From the NCBI GenBank assembly GCA_036365515.1, contig CM070873.1, positions 73,620,529-73,684,528 of the forward strand: 64,000 nt of DNA, given 5' to 3'. A model generated the notes under the pieces. That model did not search any database, was not told where the DNA came from, and saw only the letters and a list, made by a program, of their open reading frames with translations. Source of the stretch: Torymus aiolomorphi. Its lineage: Eukaryota > Arthropoda > Insecta > Hymenoptera > Torymidae. The position numbers and the translations under genes are program-made. Below, piece by piece: positions 1 through 11,000 of the stretch (the stretch's first letter is position 1; each line of letters opens with the position of its first letter).

Positions 1-934
1 CCGATCTCAATATCTATAAAACTCGAGGAACTACGAAAGTTGAACGATAACCTTAAAAATGAAACTATTTAGATTCACGTTTTCCTTTGTGTAAAAATTT
101 CATTGCGTTATTTTTATTCCACAAATTTTTTTTCTAAAATTTGACAAAATAATAAAGAAATTCCTTCTTGAATCATTCAAATCGATCAAAAAACGAGCCG
201 CACAGAATTTTTCGAAAATAGCCATTTTTTGACAATTTTTCGAAATTCAGCACAGTGTAGCTGTCTCAATATTGGATATGGGGAGCTAATATTGGGGCTT
301 TCTCACTTTTTTTATATGTACTTTCACAGGAAAAATCAGCCAGGAAAACGGTTGACCCCCTGCGACCGGTTATGACTGAAAAGTACAAGAACGACCCATA
401 TATATCTCTATATTATATAGGTGTAAGCATCTTTTGGGGTCCGCTCCTCCTCCGCCCCTCCTCCCCTCCTCTGCCGCTCCTCCGCCGCTCGTCCTTTGCT
501 CTTCAAAATAACGTAAAAACCTATCAATTTTTATGTTATTTTGAGGAATCTGGTCTATTTATAGCCTCCGCTCCTCCACCGCTCCTCCGCCGCTCCACAG
601 CCACTCTATAAACTCTTATTTTCCCTTTCTTCTACTTTCCTCCTATCCTCCTTATCGCTTTCTAATAAATGTATGAAATATATACATAATATATAGTATA
701 TATTTAGTTTTGTTGACAGTTACGTCATTTTTTCTTTTTTTGTTTTTCCGAGGTACTTCCACTTACAAGAACGCTTATTCCTTGCCTGCTCTATCTATAA
801 TAAATCTATGAGGATTAGCCCTCTTGACCTCGAGGCGAATTTCGATAGATTCCTCGATCTGTTATATACAATTCATATATGAATTCGAACTTTCGATGAA
901 GTAACACACAAGACAAGCTTACAACAAGAAAAAT
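1..934. other. No gene seen; pyrimidine-rich patch and a short hairpin
   Basis: I see no supportable gene in this stretch. Positions 424-600 are low-complexity CTCC/CCGCT-rich DNA that creates an artificial reading frame. Inside it, arms at 503-519 and 528-544 are inverted copies of each other (17 bp with one wobble position, 8-nt loop). The rest is AT-rich. Confidence 0.6.
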
Positions 935-2525
935 TATAAATTTGAAAAATGCTTAGATTTTGATGAAAATTGTTATATACTGGTTTCCGAGGTCGCTGAT
1001 CAAGATTTTGCTATTGGACTTTCGAAATTCAAATTGTCGGATGCAATATGGCGGTAAAAAATTCGCAAAAATCTTAGATTTTGCTTAGAACTAGTATACA
1101 GGGGTTTCCGAGGTCCCTGATCAAAATTTTGTTTTTGTACTTTCGAAATTCAAAATGACGGAATCAATATCTCCGTTATAAGTTCGAAGAAAGGTTAGAT
1201 TGTACTCAAAATAGATATATGGGGGTTTTCGAAGTAGCTTTTAAAATTCAAAATGGCGGATGCAATATGGAGGTTAAAAATTTGAAAACAGCTTAGGTAT
1301 TTCTTGAAATTGGAATACAGGGATTTTTGAGGTCACTGATCAGGATTTTCCTATTAGACTTTCAAAATTCAAAAAGGTGGATACAATATGGCAATGAAAA
1401 GTACGAAAAAAACATAAATAGTATTCAAAATTGGTATGCGGGAGTTTTTGAAGTGCCGGATCATGATTTTGATATCAGAGTTTCAACATTCAAAATGGCG
1501 GATCTAATATGGCGGTTCAAAATTCGAAAAAAGCTTAGGTTTTTCTCGAAATTTGAGTACAGGGATATTCGAGATCGCTAATCATGATCTTGCTATCAGA
1601 CTTTCGAAATTCAAAATGGCGGTCAAAAATTCAAGGGAAGCTTAGATTTCGCTTAAAATTCGTATACAGGAATTTTCGAGGATGCTGATCCAAATTTTGT
1701 TACTGGACTTTCGAAATTCAAAATGGCGGGACCAATATGGCTGTTAAAAGTTCGAAGAAAGCTTAGATTTGACTGAAAATTGGTATACAGGGGTTCTCGA
1801 GCTCGCTGATCAGGATTTTCCTATTAGACCTTCGAAATTCAAAATGGCGGATACAATATGGTAATGAAGAGTAAGAAAAAAGCTGAAATTGTGTTCAAAA
1901 TATGTATACGGCGGTTTTGGAAGTTGCTGATCACGATTTTTCTATCAGACTTTCAAAATTGAAAATGGCGGATCAAATATGGCAATTAAAAATTCGAAAA
2001 AAGCTGAGGTTTTTCTCAAAATTGGAATACAGGTGTTTCAGATGTCGCTGATCACAATCTTGCCATCAGACTTTCGAAATTCAAAATGTCCGTCAAACGA
2101 TAGAGGGAAGCTTAGATTTTGCTTAAAATTAGTATATAGGAGTTTTCGAGATCGCTGATCAAGATTTTGCTATTGGACTTTCGAAATTCAAAATGGTGGT
2201 ACCAATATTGACGTTGAAAATTTGAAGAAAGCTTAGATTTGACTGAAAATTGGAAAACAGGGATTTTCGAGGTCGCCGATCGCAATCTTGCTATCAGACT
2301 TTCGAAATTCAATATGGCGGTCAAAAGTTCGAAGGAAGCTTTTTGCTTAAAATTTGTGTACAGGGGTTTTCGAGGTCTATGATAAAGATTTTGCTATTGG
2401 ACTTTCGAAATTCAAAATGGTGAATCCAATATGGTGGTGAAAAGTTCGGAAAAAGCTTAGATTTGGCTCAAAATTTGTATACAGACGTTTTCGAGGGTGC
2501 TGATCACGATTTGGCTATTAGTAAT
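935..2525. repeat. Tandem satellite of about 120 bp, roughly 13 diverged units
   Basis: A unit of about 115-120 bp recurs. Each contains 'gctgatca', then a tract like 'ctttcgaaattcaaaatgg', then 'caatatggcggt' and 'agcttagatttt'. The recurring 'ctgatc' words sit near 997, 1111, 1335, 1455, 1577, 1685, 1805, 1928, 2047, 2155, 2275, 2370 and 2500. Units differ by many substitutions and small indels, so the array is old. The short reading frames here are by-products. No transposon end is visible at either edge. Confidence 0.85.
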
Positions 2526-2874
2526 TTTTTATTGAAAAACCTCCGTGTTGGTTTATGGAACTATCCAAATGTAATTTAGACCTCACCATTCAAAAGGGCA
2601 CACTCGTAAGTAGTGAAATTTGTTTTGGAGTCAATATTATTTTTTTTCTTGTTGAAAACATATACTTGAAATTAGAAGTTATTGGTGATATTTAAGAAAA
2701 TGAGAAGACCAAGTAATACAAAAGGCTCATCAGGTAGTTTAAAATTTATTCAATTTCTTTACTTCCTTCAATAAAAACTCATACAATTTTAATGGTTTCC
2801 AAAATTTTATAGTGACATAGTAGATTACCTTACTAAAAAAGCTCAGCTGGTTATCAGCTGATAATCAGGTCAAA

Positions 2875-3388
2875 ATCATGCCAAATCGTCAGCTGTTTAT
2901 CAGCTGATTTTCACCTGAAAATCAGGTTGATATTTTAATTTATTATTTATTATTATTATTTATTATTATAATTTAGGAATGTAAAATATGAAAATTTAAA
3001 TTTAACAATAATAATTGATAATAATAATTAATAATAAATGAAACTATCGACAGGATTTTCAAGTCAAAATCAGCCGATTATCAGCTGAAACACCTGAAAA
3101 TCATGTTAATATTTTCATTTATTATAATTGTTATTATTATTAATTAGTATTAGTTTAAAATTTTTTATATTTAATTTTACTTTCCTAAATTGTGACAAAC
3201 AATTCAAAACTTCTTTATGAGCATCTACATTGTTTCGAACACATTAGGGAATCGTAGATTCTACTAAATGAACGATGATAATACTTTATAATAAAAAATA
3301 ATAATAATTAATAGTAAATAAATTTTAAATAATAATAAATTTTCAGGTGAAAATCAGCTGATAATTAGCTGACGTTTTGGCATTATTA
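2875..3388. mobile_element. Foldback/MITE-like element with long imperfect inverted ends
   Basis: The left end around 2878-2935 (atgccaaatcgtcagctg, then cagctgattttcacctgaaaa) returns in inverted form at about 3335-3385 (ttttcaggtgaaaatcagctg, then agctgacgttttggcat). The interior is AT-rich runs of taat/tta that also fold. No protein is encoded. It sits between two blocks of the same 120-bp satellite. Target-site duplication was not resolved. Confidence 0.65.
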
Positions 3389-3399
3389 TTACTGGAATA

Positions 3400-3655
3400 T
3401 TACTGGATTTTGCTGAAAATTGTATATACGGAATTTCTGGATACGCTGAATACGAATCTGAACTCAGATTGTGAAAAATCAAAATAGTGGACCCAAGATG
3501 TCAACCAAAAATTGAAATTTTACCGGAATTTGCTAAAAATTGTATATTGTGGGTTTCCGGATTCGCTGATTAGGAATCTGAACTCAGATTTTGTAAATAC
3601 CAAATGGCGGACAAGAATTAAAATATTACTGGATTTTGCTGAAAAATTAGTTTAT
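3400..3655. repeat. Diverged continuation of the 120-bp satellite
   Basis: Two to three units share words with the array at 935-2525 (ggattttgctgaaaattgtata, then a 'cgctga' segment, then 'aaatggcgga'), with a period near 120 bp. The consensus has drifted: 'cgaatctgaactcagatttt' replaces the tract 'gattttgctattggacttt'. This places the foldback element at 2875-3388 within or next to the same satellite field. Confidence 0.65.
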
Positions 3656-4228
3656 AATCAATAAATAACAAATAATATCAGAGCTGATGTAATGAACTAC
3701 ATATATATTATGCATTATTTTGTTATATATAAATATACCTAATACTTTAAAAATTAATAAATGTTAAGAATAATTTTTTAAAAAACAATACAGAAAATTT
3801 AAAAGAAAAAATAAATGTTTCATGATATTATTTAATAGGGGGTTATCCTTATTCATTATTATCAATATTTATCTTCATATGAAATATAATCCGCAACTAC
3901 AATTAAGAGATTAATTTTATATCACATTATTATATTTTTTAAAATAATCAATTTTTATATATAATTAAACCTTAAGTAACTTTCCATATTTACTTGATCC
4001 AAATTTTTGTGATTATTCACTGAATGAATATTCGAGCATATCTAGAAAATTTAGAATAAAACCATTTTTAAAAACAAAATTCAGTTTACACATATTTTAG
4101 AAAACGATTTTCAGTTGTATTAGCTGTTGCTATATTTTTTTTTAAGAATTCACACTAAAAATGGGGGTTGGCGAGCGGAGCGAGCAGGGGCGAAGCCCCC
4201 GTATGCAGCCCGGGCTTCATAATATTTC

Positions 4229-4269
<41 letters not shown>

Positions 4270-4282
4270 CAGGTAATAATTA
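3656..4282. other. AT-rich DNA without gene; TA microsatellite and a GC-rich repeat scrap
   Basis: No gene is supportable. A GC-rich patch at about 4163-4212 (gggggttggcgagcggagcg, then ggggcgaagccccc) stands out from AT-rich surroundings and shares words with the minus strand of 6812-6893. A (TA)n run occupies about 4230-4266. Confidence 0.55.
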
Positions 4283-4500
4283 CAGGTAATTATTATTTCT
4301 ATATAGATAAACAACTTTATACCTCAAAAATATACGTAAAAAACAACATTTTAACATCTTCCTGGCTCCTATATTTTGATTTATTTATAAGTCTGTAATA
4401 ACCACTGGATTGAAGCATTAATTTTTGTATAATATCTCAGGGCACGTAGCGCTGGTCTGGAACAATTTGACCAAATGAATGAGAGAGTGAGGAAAATCTT

Positions 4501-4586
<86 letters not shown>

Positions 4587-4747
4587 AAGATTTTCCTCAC
4601 TCTCTCATTCATTTGGTCAATCCAGTGGTTATTACAGACTTATAAATAAATCAAAATATAGGAGCCAGGAAGATGTTAAAATGTTGTTTTTTACGTATAT
4701 TTTTGAGGTATAAAGTTGTTTATCTATATAGAAATAATAATTACCTG
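4283..4747. repeat. Long near-perfect palindrome with a TA-repeat core
   Basis: 4283-4413 is repeated inverted at 4617-4747, and 4467-4503 pairs with 4583-4620. Both stretches look essentially identical by eye. The centre is a (TA)n run at 4504-4582. The left arm alone holds about 55 bp (4414-4466) with no partner. The ORF over the TA core is spurious. Confidence 0.9.
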
Positions 4748-5419
4748 ACTAATTATACTAAAATCTATTTTTTCAGGCTTTAACCCAGGCTTGCCCCCTT
4801 AACAAATGACATTAAATTCATTCTTAATATAACAATAACTCTAAACGTATGATAATAATCTAGGAAGACAAGTCAAGTCCCCCTCGTGCCTCGTGAAGTC
4901 AAGTCACACAGAGAAACTATTAATGAGGGCAGGACTGATTACCTGTATCGCTCCGTAGCGAGGATTCACGATATCAAATTCGACAGTCCATCGCCCGGTC
5001 ACATCATTACCCACTCCGGCATACTTAATCACTAGCGCCGCTGTAATACACACATACCACACACATTTATTACAGGTGAAGAAGAGGCACACACATACAC
5101 GGCAGCATACGCATTGTTCCGCGACGACCTCTACCTTCCATTCCCCTCTCTCGTTTTTGTCGCTATAATCAAACTTGCTCACGAATCTGCGCGCGCCTCG
5201 ACTTATACGAGATTCAAATTGGCCTCACACACACATACGCGCATAGTTTTGGTTTGGCGAATCGTTGCCTCCGTATGCTTGTTGCTTTCCTCGATTCTAT
5301 GTCTCTTAATTCGCGTATGTGGAAAATAAAATTAATTCTCTGATCAAAATTTTCGAATATTATATTCTGACTTATTCGGCTAAATTTTTCCTTTTTGATT
5401 AGAAATACTGTTTAGTTTT
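4748..5419. other. No gene seen
   Basis: This is intergenic DNA. Short overlapping frames on both strands near 4904-5329 have no recognisable domain and include repetitive cacaca tracts. I see nothing else that can be supported. Confidence 0.5.
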
Positions 5420-5811
5420 AGGGTAAGTGTGGGTACTACTGCGGACGTGAGTATTATTGTGTATGTATTACTGCTGTAGAATCTTATGGAAAATCGCAGT
5501 AATACCAGCGACGTACTTTTTGGGGTTCTGCGCATGCGCCAGCGCTCTCCCTATGCTTTAACATGGCACCGTAATACCAACGCAGTAGTTGCAGCAGCTT
5601 CGCAGTATCGCCAGCAGAGAGATCTTGTTTTCAAAGTTATTTTATACATTTATTTATCAATTTTTGTTCTAAAATTGTACTTTAATCGATAGATATGATA
5701 CCTAAGTTCCGTTATCAAAAAGAATCAGCATAATTTTTTTGCATGGAGATGAAATATATTCGTTTGAAACTAACCTGAAAAAAATACCGCCGAAGTACCC
5801 ACACTTACCCT
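5420..5811. mobile_element. 392-bp MITE with TA target duplication
   Basis: The terminal inverted repeats are perfect over 18 bp: agggtaagtgtgggtact at 5420-5437 and its reverse complement at 5794-5811. Each end is flanked by TA, the target duplication of Tc1/mariner/pogo-type elements. There is no transposase. A 68-codon frame inside (5486-5692) has no recognisable feature and I treat it as chance. Confidence 0.85.
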
Positions 5812-6100
5812 ATTATTAAATTAACAATTTAATTCCAATGGGCTAAACGTTAAATGCTATTTACGATCACTTAAAATTTATTACTAATTTTAGGGCCGTT
5901 TCACAATCAAAGAAATTTCAAAGAAAAATTTAAAGAGGACTGTAAAATTTTAGACCCATATATCAAAAATAAAAAAAAACACACAAACAGTGGTAATTGA
6001 AATTCCAGCAGAAATATACAAGTATAAAAAAGAGAATAAAAATTGAATATTTATAAGTTATCAAAAATGAAAATTTTTCGAGGTCATAAGTGTAAAAGTA

Positions 6101-6313
6101 TTGTGTAAAAATACTGCCATGTGTAGCAGATGCTCTAAACCACACAAAGCCAGTCGATGCAGTTCAACAGAGAGCAGTACATGTGTAAATTGTAAGTACA
6201 GTAATAGTAAATACAGAACAAGTTACGACATCAACGATGAAGCCCCGAATAGTGATATGTGCGAAATTCTAAAGGCTAAGCTAAAGATATATATGTGCAT
6301 GATTACCTTATAA
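6101..6313 (+). pseudogene. LINE ORF1 zinc-knuckle fragment
   Basis: The reading frame contains CSRCSKPHKASRC (a CX2CX3HX4C knuckle), then a CVNC pair and an NSKY stretch. This is the pattern at the C-terminus of ORF1 (nucleic-acid-binding Gag-like protein) in jockey/R1-type non-LTR retrotransposons. Only about 60 residues remain, with no in-frame ATG before the first knuckle, no upstream Gag core and no downstream endonuclease. It is a truncated scrap. The family assignment within LINEs is uncertain. Confidence 0.5.
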
Positions 6314-6541
6314 AACCTACGATACCGATACACTTGGGTAAACAATGGACTAACTGCGCAAACAATGGATTCAATGAATGACAAAGTGACGAGCAATCGA
6401 AATACCGAACAAATTATAAAAAGAGACTATCTACTTTTGAGAGAATTATTTTTTCTTTACTGTAATTTTCGCTTTGATTCTTATACATCATAATAATAAC
6501 AATTAGTGAGCGAAGCAAGAGATTAATTTAGTACAAAACTA

Positions 6542-6804
6542 CACTGAAAAAATTTTGGAACAGGAGCTACCTTCCCCTTCCCACGGGAGAACTCCCAATT
6601 TCGGCATGGCTCATGTGCCGGGTTAACCTAACCTTACTACTGGTGTCGCGCGTACACCGAAGGGGGCATAGCGGTGCGGCGCTGAGATGGGAGAGCTCCG
6701 CTACGGAGCAAGAGCCATGCCAAGTCATGAGATCGCACAACTCCGCCTTTTGGCATAGAGGTTATACCGTCAAGGGCAGCTCCTGTGCCAAATTTTTTTC
6801 AGTG
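6542..6804. mobile_element. 263-bp MITE with CACTG termini and TA flanks
   Basis: 27-bp terminal inverted repeats begin with cactgaaaaaa and continue to acaggagct, with two mismatches between ends (6542-6568 and 6778-6804). TA lies immediately outside both ends. The interior is GC-richer than the surroundings. The ORF covering it (6613-6807) runs into the right terminus and is not a gene. Confidence 0.8.
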
Positions 6805-8034
6805 TAAGGGGGCTGCGCTCCCCTGCGTTCTTTCGGTACGCCAACCCCCTCGCCCCCACACACACTTGTTCGTCGCTCCGCTCGTCGCTCCCCTTCCTAT
6901 TTAAAAACTTCGTTTTCACATAATAGGCACGACCGCAATGCCCAGGCGAATCTTATACTTTCATTATTGCAAAAATTGTGATACTTTATCGTTTTTATTA
7001 TTTAAAATAAACATAAATACATCTGCAGTAAAATTTAAATATTAATTATCCATTCACTTTTACACATTTATTTCTTCTTTTTTCTAAAAGGTTTGCATTT
7101 TAATTCTACATATATAAATATATTTAGATAACTTTTTAAATAGTCTATATTGTATATAAATTTATTAAGTATTAACTGATATGATTAAAGTGCACATAGG
7201 AATAGTGAATATAAATGCCATGATTGTAGTTATATTTAAAATTAAAAACATAGTTTTCATAATTTCTATTATAATTATAATAATTGTTTTTTATTTTTAT
7301 TTATGAAAATGTTATTTGGAAACAAAATTCTGTTTTAATATTATCCATAACTTTTGTATTTGATAAGAAAATGTAGTTCAATTTTATACAATTTTAATCA
7401 AAGGTGGGGACTAGCTGCTCATGGACTCACGGGTGTTCATAACTACATATACATATACAATCTCAATTACAAAAAAATACTTGCGTCACATATGCACATA
7501 TGCACTAATACCGCGAAAAGGAGAAAAACAGAAGGAGAAAGCTCAATACCGATTTGGCTTAGCCCTGCGACCTGTGTGCATAAATACTCTTGCAGAAGTC
7601 ATAACGGCTACCTCGATTAGGCTGCGTTCGCACACTAAGTACCCACAGCGAAAAAACACATGCGACTAGCGCGACCGTTAGCGCTCCCTGTGTATAAGAC
7701 ATATCTATATAAGATATGGATCGCGCGCGCTTTCTGCTACTCTATAGTGAGTAGTGCTAGTACGGTGTGCCGTTGCGCGCACGTGTCCATGTATTGGTTG
7801 TGGATTTATTGGTGTGTGATGTCAACAATCGGATCGTCTGGCTTTCGGCGTCCCCAGCGATGACAGCGGCGGCCATAGTATGCCGCTCTGGTGAATGTCA
7901 TCCCTTTCATCGTGTTCGCCGATTAACGATGATTCGTCGTCGATGGGAAGGCAGTGTGTCAACGTCGAGAGCAGATTTAGTAAGCCCTTCCTCGTTCCTA
8001 GCCTCTCTGATGGGTGAGCTGAGGATACTTTCTC
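6805..8034. other. No gene seen
   Basis: 6812-6893 is GC-rich and shares words, on the opposite strand, with the patch at 4163-4212. The rest to about 7400 is AT-rich. 7420-8034 holds several short overlapping frames in different phases without any recognisable motif; I could not support any as a gene. Confidence 0.45.
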
Positions 8035-8545
8035 TGGTTACAGGTATCTGTGGCAGCGAGAGTAGTGTAAACGACGGGCACTGCTGCAGACTGTTTCTTG
8101 GGTGTGGAAATATTATCTGGATAATCTTTTTATTAATTATATGTGGTTTTTAGGTGCTCAACTTTCCTTGTTTGGCTCTTATACTAGTGACTATGTGTAC
8201 AGTTAATCTGCTGCTTGTGTCTTCAGCGACTCTGAGGAAGGAGCTGTTTCCAGCAGTGAAACAACGGTTGAAGGTCTCCATCAGTCATTCCCTTTTACTG
8301 ATTACAGGTAGCTGGTACAGCGAGTGAACAACATCCATTGCTGCAGACTTTTCATTTGTATGGTATGTTTTTTGCGTCATCTATTTATTAGTCATATGTG
8401 ATTTTTAGGAGCTCAACTCTCCTCGGTTGTCCCCCAGATAGGAACTGATCTGCTGTTCGTGTGTTTTGTTGATCTCTAGGCTGAGGCAGTCCCTGATATT
8501 GAGACACAATTGACGGTGTTTTGGAGGTTACTTGCACTGTAAGCT
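8035..8545. repeat. Two-copy tandem duplication, period about 260 bp
   Basis: 8035-8290 and 8298-8545 share ordered landmarks: 'ttacaggta' near 8038 and 8300; 'gctgcagact' near 8080 and 8340; 'tatgtg-ttttagg-gctcaact' near 8140 and 8395; and 'ctgctg-tcgtgt' near 8210 and 8450. The copies are strongly diverged. No coding function is evident. Confidence 0.55.
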
Positions 8546-8630
8546 CCAGACGGTTACGTCGTGCTTTTCCTTCCGTAATTGAAGTTTCCCGGATCAGATT
8601 GGACAGGAAGTGCAGGGTTTTGTGAATGAG

Positions 8631-9233
8631 TGTAAAATCCCACAAGTACAATACAAACAGTTCACTTTATTCAATAACACTATTTACAAATCTGACAGTA
8701 AGGTGGATTGATTGCTGCTGTTAAATGTGGCTGAAAATCGCTGCGATGTTCTCACAGATGATCAAGAGAGAGAGCGCGCGAACGAGCTGCGAGTGTCCAT
8801 GCTGCGACATGGTCGACACGAATCTGATTTCTCGCGAGTTTTCGGGCTCGCGGGTTTAAGTCTCGCACTCGCACACTTGCTCTTTTTGTGTACACATATA
8901 AGCGAGGATATGTGCTAGTGCGTGGTGTACGTGACTTCTCGCGTACAGTCGTCGATGTTGACAAGTTCAGAGGTGAAGCTAAGTTCTCTCTCCCCTCTGC
9001 TAGCGAGCAGAGCTTGCCGCATTCCAATCTACCTATGTGTTGTTTCCTAGAGCCACGGCTTACAAGTGCGTCTGCTTGAACATACCGCCCGCCTCGGTGC
9101 CAATCTGAACATGCGCTTGGCACTGAGTGACTACTTGACCATCGATGGTCCCTAACAACGAATTTACAAGGTATAAATTGATACGCAATCGCTATGTTCT
9201 AATGGTGCTTCAAGCACCGCCCGCCGGTTAACA
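8631..9233 (-). mobile_element. Probable 3' LTR of the BEL/Pao element
   Basis: On the minus strand the segment starts TGTTAACCGG and ends TTTTACA, giving TG...CA ends and 603 bp. An A-rich run (9236-9251 on the plus strand as T) sits directly before its start, as a polypurine tract would. An AATAAA signal lies near the 3' side (about 8667 on the minus strand). It follows the BEL pol remnant in the right orientation and spacing. The 5' LTR is not in the window, so the ends cannot be confirmed by comparison. Confidence 0.45.
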
Positions 9234-9591
9234 GATTTTTTTTTTTTTTTCGAACAGGAACCGGGACTATGCGGTGAAGACAAAGATACCTAGTCTAATA
9301 ATAAGCACGCGAATCGTATTACAATTTAGTATTCATTAAATCGGGTGAGATGTGATGGATCGGCGCTCGCAGCTCAGACAATAGCTATTTCCTGCATGTT
9401 AACTAGTTTGTACTGGATGTTAACTAGTTTGTACTGGATGTTAGTTTGTGCTTAACGGTTGAAAGATTCTATGTTCCAAAGACTTACAAATTATTAAGAA
9501 TAAATACCGAAATTTAAAACAAAATTTTTAAAGAATAAAAAGAAAAACGGAACTTAAAACTAAATTTCTTCCTTTTTGGTTGTGGTTGTAG

Positions 9592-11000
9592 GAGTGAACT
9601 AATAGTAGGCAGACCTTGACTATCGATCTGGTGGTTTCTCCTTTTGCTGTGTGCAACTTGACGATCCTGGCGTGGCCGTCTTTACCTTGTGCGGTCTCTA
9701 AAATTCGGGCCAGCGACCATTTCGCTGGAGGTGCTTGGTCGTCGATAATTAGGACGAGTTGGCCTGGCGTGAGATCGGGCCGCTGTCGATGCCACTTTGC
9801 TCTAGCCTGCAGGGTGTGCAGGTATTTCTTTCTCCATCTGTGCCAATAATCAAATTTAATCTTAGATAGAAATCTACAGTTAGAGGAGGGAGAAGGAGAG
9901 TCGAGTTCAAATCCTGTCTCTGGGATTGAGAATAATGGACGGCCGATTAAAAGATGGCCAGGGGCCAGGAGTGAGACGGGCGAGATCGGTCGACTCATTT
10001 GAAAGGGCTGTAAGAGGGCGTGAGTTGAGGCACGCCTTAATTTGACATAATAGCGTAGACATCTCCTTGGAAGTGAGAGACTGCTCTCCTATTACTCTTT
10101 TCAGATGATGTTTCACCGATTTGACTCTGGCTTCCCATAATCCGTCGAAGTGGGGTGAGTACGGTGGTATGAAGTCCCACCGCTTCCCATCTTTGGCTAG
10201 GAGTTCTGCGGAGTCGTTGTAGAAGCTGGATGCTCCTTGAAACAATTGCTGCAACTCCTTGTCAGCTCCTCGAAAATTCCATCCGTTGTCGCTTAGCAAT
10301 TTAGTGCAGATTCCTCGTCGGCTGACGAATCTCCTGAAAGCCGCTAGGAAAGCCGCAGATGTTAAGTGTGTGACAGCCTCTAAGTGAATTACTTTGGATG
10401 AGAGGCATACAAACAGGCAAATATAGCCTTTATATGGCTTGTATTCTTTTCCACGTTTATTTCGAAGGAAAATAGGATCAGCGTAATCTACCCCGGAGAT
10501 CAGGAATGGATGTGCTCCTGACACTCGGTCTTTGGGCAGGGGTGCCATTATCTGATGTCTAGACCGCTCGCCGTAGCGAGCACAGCAATCACACTGGTGA
10601 ATTACTTGTCTCACCAGGGAGTTACCTTGGGTGATCCAATACCTCTGAAGTAGAAGGGCTTGGTGGCCTGTGGGGCTCTGTGAAGCGTCCTCGCATGTGC
10701 CTCTCTGACCAGTAGGGTAGACTACGGTGACATCTTGGCCAGGATGATCGGATGCCTCTCGTCGTAACCAATAGCGACGTACTGGATTCGTCTCATCTCT
10801 GTTTCAAAATCTTGGAGTTGAGTAGCTTTGATTAGGAAGATCAGTGCGTTCGAAATTTCCGAAGCGCGGATGCAGCCCGTGATTTGCTTGGCTCCTTGTC
10901 GCCATATAAAACAATACACCAACACGCGCAGTAATTTGGACAAACTAGAAAACTTACTTAGTAATTCATGTGTTAAGTTTACGGACTTGTTATGGACACC
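9592..11000 (-). pseudogene. BEL/Pao retrotransposon pol: integrase and C-terminal domain, decayed
   Basis: Reading from about 11000 downwards, the remnant begins with the connection after reverse transcriptase/RNase H (SLSKLLRVLVYCFIW). It passes a zinc-binding segment with an HQCDCC motif near 10600, then the integrase core. The core acidic residues are recognisable: D in SGVDYADPI, D in LLSDNGWNFRGA and E in HFDGLWEARVK. A frameshift near 9950 separates the core from the C-terminal Pao domain (DUF5641-type: PGQLVLIIDD, AKWSLARI). A further break separates 10620-10720 from the core. Gag, protease and reverse transcriptase are absent. The integrase would insert the element's cDNA; this copy cannot make a complete one. 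Confidence 0.9.

Noticed and set aside
935..2525. CRISPR-like array
   Set aside because: Units are contiguous 120-bp satellite copies that diverge throughout; there are no constant repeats separated by unique spacers, and the DNA is eukaryotic.
4418..4612. Ile-Tyr repeat frame
   Set aside because: It is the TA core of the palindrome.
7767..8153. 128-codon plus-strand frame
   Set aside because: No domain, and its end overlaps the first unit of the tandem duplication at 8035; several other frames are open in the same place.
8752..9123. 123-codon minus-strand frame
   Set aside because: Lies inside the probable BEL LTR and has no recognisable domain.
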